Below, in pieces: positions 44,640 through 52,097 of a DNA stretch of 64,000 nucleotides. The number at the start of each line of letters is the position of its first letter. Within the stretch, counting starts at the first letter, position 1. The position numbers and the translations under genes were made by a program. Source of the stretch: Pelagicoccus enzymogenes (lineage in GTDB: Bacteria > Verrucomicrobiota > Verrucomicrobiia > Opitutales > Opitutaceae). Under the pieces are notes generated by a model. That model was given only the letters and a program-made list of their open reading frames with translations. It had not been told where the DNA came from and did no database searches. The stretch spans positions 124,001 through 188,000 of the forward strand of contig NZ_JACYFG010000002.1 of NCBI RefSeq assembly GCF_014803405.1. The letters are read 5' to 3'.

Positions 44640-46088
44640 ATGTCGAAACCATCGCTTGGCTTCCTAAAACGGGAACCGCAAACAAGCACGCCCCGCAAGG
44701 CGAGCAAACGCCAAAAACTCGCAACCTGGGCCATTCCCACAGGGATCGCTATCGCGGTCCTAGTCTTGCTGGCAGTCCTTTTCGGCGAGCAACTCCTCCC
44801 TGCCCGCAGCGTCCAACTAGAGACGGTCGCCACCTTGGCTGCAAGCGAACGCTCGCCCTCACCGGCCCCGCAACCTTCTCCTACCAAGGAGATCTCCTTC
44901 CAAGGAGCCATGCTCTTCCAAGCCTCCGGCTGGATCGAGGCCTTCCCGCAAACCACCAAAGCCACCGCCCTCGTCTCTGGCGTCGTGAAAGATGTAATGG
45001 TTCTGCAAGGCGAGCTCGTGGAAAAAGGCGACCTCATCGCGACCCTTATCGACGACGACGCTCAACTCGACCTGCAAACCGCGACTGCGGCCGTAGCTGC
45101 AGCCAAAGCCAAGCGCAACGCCAACGTGGAAGCGCAAAAATCCCAGGCCGCCAGCAGCCGACGCCTGCAACATGAATTAAACGCCGCCAACGCTCGCCTT
45201 GTCTATCTCGAGGAGCAAGCCCGCAGCCGAAGCGACCTCGGAAGCCGCGCCGTATCCGCACTGCAGATACTTGAAGCGAGCCAAGAAGTGGAATCGCAAA
45301 AAGCGAACATCGCCGCCCTGCAAGCTCAAATCGAAGAAGCGGAAGCCGAGGCCAATCGCCTGGAACAAGTTTCCCAGGAACTCTCCGCTCTAGTCACCGC
45401 TGCGGAGACGGAGCTCCAACGCCGCCAGCTCGCCCTCGACCGCACTCGCATTGTCGCTCCCATCTCCGGCCGCATCTCCGAACTCTTCGTAGTGCCAGGA
45501 CAACAACGAATGCACGGAGCAGACGATCCGCACTCTGCCGACATCGCCCACCTCTATGACCCCCAGCAACTGCAAGCCCGCATCGACGTCCCCCTCGCAG
45601 AAGCGTCCGCCATCGCCATAGGCCAGCCCGTTCACCTCCGCACCAATTTTCTCCCAGACCAAAAATTCCGCGGCCAAGTCATCCGCATCGACGGCCGGGC
45701 CGACCTCCAACGCAATACCCTGCAAGCCAAGGTTCGTCTCCTCGACAACGACCCGCGCCTCCGTCCCGACATGCTATGCCGGGCCGAATTCCTTGCCACA
45801 ACCGCCGCAAGCAACAACCCAAGCCTCAGCTCCGCACAAGGCCCCACCCGCGTGCGCATCTTCGTACCGGAGTCGGCCCTCGCCGACCAAACCGGCTCGC
45901 AGGCCCACGTTTGGGTCGTCGACGCATCGGGCAAGCGAATCGAAAAGCGCCGTTTGGAACTGGGCGGCGAGCGACGCGAAAACTACCGCCTCGTCATCAC
46001 TGGCTTGCGGGCCGGCGATCGCGTCGTGACCCAGCCCGCCGCCGACTTGCAAGAAGGCGAACGGATACGCCAAGCCACCGCCAACTAA
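44640..46088 (+). CDS. Membrane fusion protein (HlyD/MacA-like) of an ABC exporter
   Basis: 482 aa from the ATG at 44640. One N-terminal membrane helix (about 28-48) anchors a periplasmic protein: a biotinyl-lipoyl half (GWIEAFPQTTKATALVSGVV), a long alpha-helical hairpin coiled coil (about 140-260, rich in Ala/Glu/Gln), the returning lipoyl half (RTRIVAPISGRISELFVVPG) and a beta-barrel plus membrane-proximal domain. Such proteins bridge an inner-membrane transporter to an outer-membrane channel. It is followed by separate ATPase and two permease genes, so it is part of a tripartite exporter. No outer-membrane factor gene is present in this cluster. Confidence 0.9.
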   Translation: MSKPSLGFLKREPQTSTPRKASKRQKLATWAIPTGIAIAVLVLLAVLFGEQLLPARSVQLETVATLAASERSPSPAPQPSPTKEISFQGAMLFQASGWIEAFPQTTKATALVSGVVKDVMVLQGELVEKGDLIATLIDDDAQLDLQTATAAVAAAKAKRNANVEAQKSQAASSRRLQHELNAANARLVYLEEQARSRSDLGSRAVSALQILEASQEVESQKANIAALQAQIEEAEAEANRLEQVSQELSALVTAAETELQRRQLALDRTRIVAPISGRISELFVVPGQQRMHGADDPHSADIAHLYDPQQLQARIDVPLAEASAIAIGQPVHLRTNFLPDQKFRGQVIRIDGRADLQRNTLQAKVRLLDNDPRLRPDMLCRAEFLATTAASNNPSLSSAQGPTRVRIFVPESALADQTGSQAHVWVVDASGKRIEKRRLELGGERRENYRLVITGLRAGDRVVTQPAADLQEGERIRQATAN

Positions 46089-46123
46089 GCCCACCTCAGA
46101 CTTCCAATCCAAAACACCAAAAC

Positions 46124-46837
46124 ATGGATACAACACCTTTCATACGCTGCCGCCAGCTCAGCAAGAGCTACCAAAAAGGGTCCAACACTGTCACCCCGCT
46201 GCAAGAGCTCGACCTCGATGTACCCAGCGGAGAGTTCCTCGCCCTCATGGGACCTTCCGGTTCCGGCAAGACCACCTTGCTCAATCTCATCGCCGGCATC
46301 GACCAGCCCACCTCAGGTGAACTGGTGGTAGACGGACGCAACCTCACCACCCTCTCGCGAGCCGATCTCACTCGCTGGCGCTCCCAGCACTGCGGGTATA
46401 TTTTCCAGCTCTACCATCTCGTGCCCATCCTCACCGCATTCGAGAACGTGGAACTCCCCTTGCTGCTCGACAAATCCTTGTCCCGCCGCGAGCGCCACGA
46501 CCGCGTGGCGGGAGCGCTCGATTTGGTAGGCATCGCCGACCGCGCCGACCACCGCCCCTCCGAATTATCAGGAGGGCAAGAACAGCGCGTCGCTATCGCC
46601 CGCGCCATCGTGGCCGACCCGGGCTTGCTCGTAGCCGACGAGCCAACTGGCGACCTCGACAGCGTATCCGCCCGACAAATACTCGAACTCCTGCAAAGCC
46701 TCGCCAGCGACCACGGCAAAACCATCGTCATGGTCACGCACGATGCCAAAGCCGCGGCCGCCGCCAGCCGCACCTTGCACCTCGAGAAAGGCCGCCTCGA
46801 GGAAACTCCCGAAGCCCTCGCCCCACAATTCGACTGA
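46124..46837 (+). CDS. ABC transporter ATPase (MacB/LolD type)
   Basis: 237 aa from the ATG at 46124. Walker A is GPSGSGKT, the Q-loop is GYIFQLYHLVP, the signature is LSGGQEQRVAIARA (LSGGQ with Glu where Gln is commoner), Walker B is LLVADEPTGDLD, and the H-loop is VTHD. This is the MacB/LolD/FtsE class that powers mechanotransmission rather than classic transmembrane passage. It lies 35 bp after the fusion-protein gene, and its TGA shares one base with the ATG of the first permease (TGATG), so the two are coupled. Confidence 0.94.
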   Translation: MDTTPFIRCRQLSKSYQKGSNTVTPLQELDLDVPSGEFLALMGPSGSGKTTLLNLIAGIDQPTSGELVVDGRNLTTLSRADLTRWRSQHCGYIFQLYHLVPILTAFENVELPLLLDKSLSRRERHDRVAGALDLVGIADRADHRPSELSGGQEQRVAIARAIVADPGLLVADEPTGDLDSVSARQILELLQSLASDHGKTIVMVTHDAKAAAAASRTLHLEKGRLEETPEALAPQFD

Positions 46838-47988
46838 TGCATACACTGCGAAAACTCAGTGCCCTCGCCCTGAAGCAACTGCTGCGCAATCGGCTGCGAA
46901 GCATCCTGACCGTGCTCGGCGTAGCAATCGGCATGTTTCTCTACGCCGCCGTAGAGACCATGCAAAGCTCGCTCAAGTCGGTCACCCAATCTAGTCCCGA
47001 CGACAATACTCTTGTCGTCTACCGGGAAAACCGCTTCTGCCCCTCCACCTCACGCTTGCCCGAGCACTACCAAAGCGAAATCGAGCGAATCGACGGAGTT
47101 GTCGAAGCCCTGCCCATACAAATCGCCGTCAACAACTGCGGAGCCAGCCTCGACGTGATTACTTTTCGCGGCGTGCCCACAGACTCACTACAGGCCTACA
47201 ATCCCGACATAGAAATAACAGCGGGATCCTTCGAACAATGGCGAAACCGCAGCGACGCCGCCCTAGTAGGGCAACACTTCGCCCAACGACGCGGCTTGCA
47301 GCCAGGCGACCAGTTCGAGGCGGTCGGCGTGCGGGTCTGGGTGGCCGGCATCATCAGCTCCCCCGAACCTCAGGACAACAACGTCGCCTACGTCCACCTT
47401 CCCTTCCTGCAACAAGCTTCGCGGATCGGCTTGGGACTCGTCACCCAGTTCAATGTACGCGTGGCAGACGCGTCGAATCTGCAAACGGTCGCCGATCAGA
47501 TCGACGCCCTTTTCGCCGCCGACCAATCTCCCACCGACACCCGCCCCGAAAAAGCATTCTTCGCCCAAACCGCCAGCGAATTAGTCGAGCTGGTGGGCTT
47601 CACCCGCTGGCTGGGCCTCGGCGCCGTGCTTGCGGTACTCGGCCTCGTGGCCAACGCCCTCCTCCTCGCTGCCCGTTCACGCGTCAAGGAGAGCGCCATC
47701 CTGCAAACCGTCGGCTTCTCCCGCAGCTCGGTGGCCCAAGTGATGGTTTGGGAAGGCGTTTTCCTCGGACTCGCAGGCGGTCTGCTCGGCAGCCTTTCAG
47801 CCGCCCTCTTTTTCCGGCTCAAGAGTTTCACCTTGGGCAACGAGGGCCTCACCCTCGCCCTACGCCCGCAGCTTCCCGTCATCCTTTCGGGACTGCTCGT
47901 CGCCATCGCTCTCGGCCTGCTCGCCTCCCTTTGGCCCGCCTACGTCGCGGCTCGCAAACCGATCGTGGAATCTTTACGCAGCGCCTAA
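46837..47988 (+). CDS. ABC exporter permease 1 (FtsX/MacB type)
   Basis: 383 aa. One N-terminal membrane helix (ILTVLGVAIGMFLYAAVETM), a periplasmic domain of about 220 residues, then three C-terminal helices (LGAVLAVLGLVANALLLAAR, VFLGLAGGLLGSLSAALFF, ILSGLLVAIALGLLASLWPA) match the four-helix FtsX/MacB fold. The periplasmic part contains an extra Cys pair (RFCPSTS and NNCGAS) that could form a disulfide. It starts at the last base of the ATPase gene and is followed after 15 bp by a second permease, so the complex probably contains two different permeases, as in LolCE. Confidence 0.9.
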   Translation: MHTLRKLSALALKQLLRNRLRSILTVLGVAIGMFLYAAVETMQSSLKSVTQSSPDDNTLVVYRENRFCPSTSRLPEHYQSEIERIDGVVEALPIQIAVNNCGASLDVITFRGVPTDSLQAYNPDIEITAGSFEQWRNRSDAALVGQHFAQRRGLQPGDQFEAVGVRVWVAGIISSPEPQDNNVAYVHLPFLQQASRIGLGLVTQFNVRVADASNLQTVADQIDALFAADQSPTDTRPEKAFFAQTASELVELVGFTRWLGLGAVLAVLGLVANALLLAARSRVKESAILQTVGFSRSSVAQVMVWEGVFLGLAGGLLGSLSAALFFRLKSFTLGNEGLTLALRPQLPVILSGLLVAIALGLLASLWPAYVAARKPIVESLRSA

Positions 47989-48003
47989 GCGCCCCAACAA
48001 CCG

Positions 48004-49155
48004 ATGCTCCCTTTCAGCTACGCCATTAGAAATCTCCTGCGAGACCCCACCCGACTCCTGCAAAAAGTGTGCGGAGCCGCCTTGGTGGTCTTCCTCGTCT
48101 TCGCCGCCGGGGCCTTCAATGGCGGCATGGAACGGGTGCTGCAAGCCACCGGCTCCGAGCAAAACGTCATCTTGCTGGGGGCCGGTTCCGAGGAAAGCGT
48201 CGAACGCAGCGAGGTCGCGGTTCAAGCTGAAACGCTGGTAGCCGCCGGTATCCGCGGCATCGATACGCGTGCCGGCGTCCCCGCTGTGTCCGGAGAAGTC
48301 CACTACATGGGAAAGGTCACGCTCTCCGACGGCGAGGAGTCGCAAGCCCTACTGCGCGGCGTCACTCCCTCAGCGTTCGAAGTGCACCGCGAGGTCCGCA
48401 TCATTGAGGGACACTTTCCGGGGCCGGGAGAAATCATTGTCGGACGCCTCGCCTACCGCACGCTCAAGGCGGATACCCAAGAATTGGCGGTCGGACAAAG
48501 CCTCGAATTCGAGGGACAACAACTCAAAGTCGTCGGCCACTTCGACGCGCCGGGCACGGTCCTAGAATCTGAAGTCTGGCTCAACCGAAGCGACCTGATG
48601 ACACTCACCCAACGCGACAACCTTTCCTGCGTAGTGGTTCGCATGGCAGACGCGGACCACTTTGCCCGAGCAGACCTCTTCGCGCGTCAACGCCTCGACC
48701 TCGAACTCGTCGCCCTTCGCGAAACCGAATACTACGGCAAGCTCGCCGCATTCTACGCCCCCATTCGCGGCATGACATGGCTCACCGCCGTGCTCGTCGC
48801 GGTGGGAGCAGCTCTCGGCGGAATGAACATGCTCTACGCAGCTTTCGCTTCCCGGATCCGCGAAATCGCGACCCTGCAAGCCATCGGATACTCCCGCGTA
48901 TCGATTTTCTCTTCTCTGCTGCAAGAAAGCCTGCTCGCCGCCCTCCTGGGCACCCTGCTCGCTTCGTTCATGGCAGTGATGCTTCTCGAAGGCGTGACCG
49001 TAAATTTCTCTATCGGAACCTTTCGCCTCCTGCTCACTCCCAACGTGATAGGCTTGGCCTTGCTCTCCGGCTTGCTCCTTGGTTCGCTCGGAGCCATACC
49101 GCCAGCCCTCCGCTGCCTGCGAGCCCCCCTTCCCAAGGCCCTTCGTTCCAGCTAA
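48004..49155 (+). CDS. ABC exporter permease 2 (FtsX/MacB type)
   Basis: 383 aa with the same plan as the preceding gene: one N-terminal helix (VCGAALVVFLVFAAGAFNGG), a periplasmic domain, and three C-terminal helices (MTWLTAVLVAVGAALGGMNM, LLAALLGTLLASFMAVMLLE, VIGLALLSGLLLGSLGAIPP). The periplasmic domain differs in sequence from that of permease 1, so they are paralogues rather than a recent duplication. Likely forms a heterodimer with permease 1 on the ATPase encoded at 46124. Confidence 0.9.
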   Translation: MLPFSYAIRNLLRDPTRLLQKVCGAALVVFLVFAAGAFNGGMERVLQATGSEQNVILLGAGSEESVERSEVAVQAETLVAAGIRGIDTRAGVPAVSGEVHYMGKVTLSDGEESQALLRGVTPSAFEVHREVRIIEGHFPGPGEIIVGRLAYRTLKADTQELAVGQSLEFEGQQLKVVGHFDAPGTVLESEVWLNRSDLMTLTQRDNLSCVVVRMADADHFARADLFARQRLDLELVALRETEYYGKLAAFYAPIRGMTWLTAVLVAVGAALGGMNMLYAAFASRIREIATLQAIGYSRVSIFSSLLQESLLAALLGTLLASFMAVMLLEGVTVNFSIGTFRLLLTPNVIGLALLSGLLLGSLGAIPPALRCLRAPLPKALRSS

Positions 49156-49192
49156 TCTTTTAAACTATCGAAACCAAAACTCTAAACGCATC

Positions 49193-49723
49193 ATGAAAAA
49201 AATCCTATACAGTTCAGCGCTACTCGCTTGCGGTATCGCCCTCATCTCCTGTTCGTCAGACCTCGACACATCAGCTGACACAGGCAACGCCCCACAACTC
49301 ACATCCGTCATTCTGGATACTGCTCCCAGCGGAGCAATGAGCGTGGAAGAAGCCCGCCAAAAGGCGGTCCCGGGACAGCCCATCGTGGTCACTGGACAAA
49401 TCGGTGCCGCACACGACCCCTTCGCCGCAAGCTATGCCTCCTTCATTCTCGGCGACAAGGCTCTCGACTTCTGCAACGAACGACCCGGCGACAATTGCGG
49501 CAGTCCTTGGGACGCCTGTTGCGAACCCAAGGAGAAAATAACTGCCCTACGAGCCAGCGTACAGGTTCTGGAGAATGGCGAACCTGTCAGCGGAAGCCTT
49601 AAAGGCGTCGGCGGCCTCACCGAGCTCGACGAAGTCATCGTAGCCGGCGTTGTCGATCCCGCCTCCACCCCACAAAACCTGATCATCAACGCCTCCGGCA
49701 TCTACCGAGGAACCGCCCAATAG
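49193..49723 (+). CDS. Lipoprotein with conserved Cys motif, last gene of the exporter operon
   Basis: 176 aa from the ATG at 49193; lipobox GIALISC (Cys20). The mature part has a small beta-rich domain starting SVEEARQKAVPGQPIVVTGQ and a cysteine motif FCNERPGDNCGSPWDACC that could bind a metal or form disulfides. It lies 37 bp after permease 2 and before a terminator, so it is probably in the same transcript. Family not recognised with certainty. With the Cys-rich protein at the start of the operon, it makes metal handling a plausible role for the exporter. Confidence 0.72.
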   Translation: MKKILYSSALLACGIALISCSSDLDTSADTGNAPQLTSVILDTAPSGAMSVEEARQKAVPGQPIVVTGQIGAAHDPFAASYASFILGDKALDFCNERPGDNCGSPWDACCEPKEKITALRASVQVLENGEPVSGSLKGVGGLTELDEVIVAGVVDPASTPQNLIINASGIYRGTAQ

Positions 49724-49725
49724 GC

Positions 49726-49745
49726 AGGAGCGACCTCGGTCGCGA
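49726..49745. repeat. Single REP arm, AGGAGCGACC variant
   Basis: AGGAGCGACCTCGGTCGCGA, a 20-bp near palindrome just after the lipoprotein stop; a variant of the arm at 21711. Confidence 0.7.
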
Positions 49746-49765
49746 TCACACAACTAAAAACCAGC

Positions 49766-49797
49766 AGCCCGGACCGCCCCAGCGATCCGGGCTTTTT
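49766..49797 (+). terminator. Rho-independent terminator of the exporter operon, AGCCCGG family
   Basis: AGCCCGGACCGC ... GCGATCCGGGCT stem followed by TTTTT; the same family as 41667, 44005 and 57553. Confidence 0.9.
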
Positions 49798-49911
49798 GCT
49801 GTCCAAAATCCTCAAATCTAAAAAAGTGGATCAGATCCTGTGCGATTTTGCGGGGCCACGGGTATTATAGGGTGCACGAACTCTTAAGTTAGTATTTACT
49901 AGAAAATAGCC

Positions 49912-51207
49912 ATGTCCCTGGAGGAAAAATCCGATTCCGAATTACTCAACCGCTTCTGCTCCGAACGATCGGAAACTGCTTTCACCCTGCTCGTCGAGCG
50001 TCATCTACGAGTCGTGTTCGCAGTCGCCCAAAACCGTCTCGGTGGCGATGCCCAATTGGCGGAAGACGTTTGCCAGATCGTGTTTTCCCAACTCGCCCGC
50101 AGTGCCAAAAGCCTAAGGCATCATGGTAACGTCAAAGCTTGGCTCTTCAAAACGAGCCACTTCACCGCTGCCAAACTAGTTCGATCGCAGGTTCGCCAGA
50201 AAATGAGAGAACATGATTACGAATACGTGCGCGATCCCTCGCTCCCCGAGGAGAAAGAAAACCTGACGCAGTTTATCGACGAGTCCATCGAACAGCTACC
50301 CCAAGCAGACCAAGAGGTGCTACTCCTTCGCTTCTTCGAATCGATGGACTACAAATCGATCGGGATACGTCTAAGCATGGAACCAAACACAGCTCGCATG
50401 AAAGTAGAGCGGGCCCTCGACAAACTGCAGGCGAGTTTCAAGAAGAGAGGCATTGTAACAACCGGAGCAGCCTTGAGCGCCGCCTTCAGCACCTACGCAA
50501 ACTGCTCACTGCCTGCCTATCTGGCAACAAGCGTGGTAAACGTGAGCGTAGCGAACCTCGGCGGTCTTGCGACCGTAGGTCTCGTATCCGCCCTTAAACT
50601 ACCTTTAGCGGCAACCGCTGCCATCCTACTAACGGGTATCGCAATAGAGCGCCAAAGCACTGATGCGGCTATGGAATCAAAGGTAGCCGTTGAACAAGTT
50701 GCTCACACCCAAGCAGAGCATATCGAGTCACCACCCACTACAAGTCCAAGCGATAGTAATCCCGACGCTATCGATCTCGCCTACGCTGCCTTGGACAACG
50801 ACGCGACCGTGCTCGCTCAGCGGCTTGAAGAAATCGAACTCGAAATTCAGAAGCTGCATAACAGAAGGCCGTCGTCGGAAAAGATCTATAGCATCAGCGA
50901 ATTGGATACAAAACCAACCGCTTCGGCAATTCGCATGGCTGATTACCCAGTTAGCCATCTGGCAACCAAAGAAAAAGGGAAAGCTGTAATCGAATTCGTA
51001 CTCGGCACCGATGGAACGACCAGTGATCTGCGGGTCATAACCGCAACCCATCCTGACTTCGGAAAAAGCGCTTTAGAAGCGATCGCAGGGAGCGAATTCA
51101 CGCCCGGTAGAATCGGTGCCACCGCTGTTCAATCCAGAGTGCGGATACCCATCATGTTCACTCCAAATCCAGCCGAGGACCAAGCTGAAACCCAAACCTG
51201 GTTCTAA
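49912..51207 (+). CDS. ECF sigma factor fused to a membrane segment and TonB-like C-terminal domain
   Basis: 431 aa. Residues about 8-100 are sigma-70 region 2 (AFTLLVERHLRVVFAVAQNR, LAEDVCQIVFSQLA, KAWLFKTSHFTAAKLVRSQV). Residues about 120-175 are region 4 (EQLPQADQEVLLLRFFESMD, YKSIGIRLSMEPNTARMKVE). A hydrophobic stretch at about 218-246 could cross the membrane. A short coiled coil (298-317) follows, and residues 330-416 resemble the TonB C-terminal domain (ADYPVSHLATKEKGKAVIEF, SALEAIAGSEFTPGRIGATA, RIPIMF). Together this suggests a membrane-tethered sigma factor that senses something outside the cytoplasm. The partner gene starts at the very next base. ECF factors with long C-terminal extensions are known in Verrucomicrobiota and Planctomycetota; this combination is unusual to me. 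Confidence 0.85.
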   Translation: MSLEEKSDSELLNRFCSERSETAFTLLVERHLRVVFAVAQNRLGGDAQLAEDVCQIVFSQLARSAKSLRHHGNVKAWLFKTSHFTAAKLVRSQVRQKMREHDYEYVRDPSLPEEKENLTQFIDESIEQLPQADQEVLLLRFFESMDYKSIGIRLSMEPNTARMKVERALDKLQASFKKRGIVTTGAALSAAFSTYANCSLPAYLATSVVNVSVANLGGLATVGLVSALKLPLAATAAILLTGIAIERQSTDAAMESKVAVEQVAHTQAEHIESPPTTSPSDSNPDAIDLAYAALDNDATVLAQRLEEIELEIQKLHNRRPSSEKIYSISELDTKPTASAIRMADYPVSHLATKEKGKAVIEFVLGTDGTTSDLRVITATHPDFGKSALEAIAGSEFTPGRIGATAVQSRVRIPIMFTPNPAEDQAETQTWF

Positions 51208-51954
51208 ATGATTTCCTCTCGAACCGCTAAAACCTTTTGGCTTTTGCCTGTTTTCGTTGCGACCCTCTTCGCCATACGAATCGTCGAAACCCCAAAATTT
51301 CAACTCGCCGCGGAGCAAGTTTCGAGCATTGCGGATAGATCGCCCCTGCAAGCAACAAGCTTGCCCCAAAAAACGAACGAGGAAGCTGAAATCCAGTCAC
51401 TGCAAGAGGAGATCACCGCGCTCGCCCAACGCGTCGAGAAGCGCGAGCGGGTCCTAGCCCAACGCAAAAAGGAACAACAATACACGCAGGCCGACTCGAT
51501 AAGCCACGCCGGACTCACGCCCGAACAATGGAGCCACAAGGGCTTCGACACACCTTTCGAGAGCATAGAAACGCTCATCTACTCCGCAGCCAGCGGCGAT
51601 CTCGAAACCATGAAAACCTCGCTGGTCTATTCCCCAGAATGCGAAGCCTTGGCGAAACGTATGTTCGAAAGTCTACCGCTCTCAGTCCGCGAAGAGCAAG
51701 GCTCCTTCGCTTCCATAATGGCCATGATGACCATCGACCAAGTTCCCCTCGCTAAGGCCAGGTTACACGCTTTCAAAGAGATCACCGATGAAGCACGTGA
51801 GGTCTTTATGGTATTCACCTCAAACCTAGACTCTCCTAAATCCATCAAACTCGATCTGATACAGATGCCCGACCAAACATGGAAAGCGCTTGTCCCTCCT
51901 CAGGCCGTTCATGCGTACGCGGACAAGCTGGGAATCGAATTCCGAGAGAATTGA
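51208..51954 (+). CDS. Single-pass membrane-anchored partner of the ECF sigma factor
   Basis: 248 aa, starting directly after the sigma-factor stop (TAAATG). One N-terminal hydrophobic helix (TFWLLPVFVATLFAI) anchors a coiled coil (about 55-90) and a helical C-terminal domain beginning LTPEQWSHKGFDTPFESIET, then IYSAASGDLETMKTSL. Similar proteins are often found beside long ECF factors in Verrucomicrobiota. Because the N-terminus is only six residues before the helix, the bulk should face the periplasm or remain anchored outside. It may regulate the sigma factor, but it has no recognisable anti-sigma (ZAS) motif. Confidence 0.72.
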   Translation: MISSRTAKTFWLLPVFVATLFAIRIVETPKFQLAAEQVSSIADRSPLQATSLPQKTNEEAEIQSLQEEITALAQRVEKRERVLAQRKKEQQYTQADSISHAGLTPEQWSHKGFDTPFESIETLIYSAASGDLETMKTSLVYSPECEALAKRMFESLPLSVREEQGSFASIMAMMTIDQVPLAKARLHAFKEITDEAREVFMVFTSNLDSPKSIKLDLIQMPDQTWKALVPPQAVHAYADKLGIEFREN

Positions 51955-52016
51955 GTCCTCAGAGCCCTTAGATTGGGTGTAAGGGAATTTCAATACATCA
52001 CTAACAGAGAAGCTTT

Positions 52017-52080
52017 TGTGGGAAGCGACCTTGTGTCGCGAAGTTGGGGTGCAATCGCGGCACAAGGCCGCTTCCCACAT
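52017..52080. repeat. REP-like inverted repeat, TGTGGGAAGC family, copy 2
   Basis: TGTGGGAAGCGACCTTGTGT with a complementary right arm ending CCGCTTCCCACA; homologous to 14837-14901 with the arm variants exchanged. It lies between convergent genes. Confidence 0.85.
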
Positions 52081-52097
52081 GAGATCGCTTCTATTTC

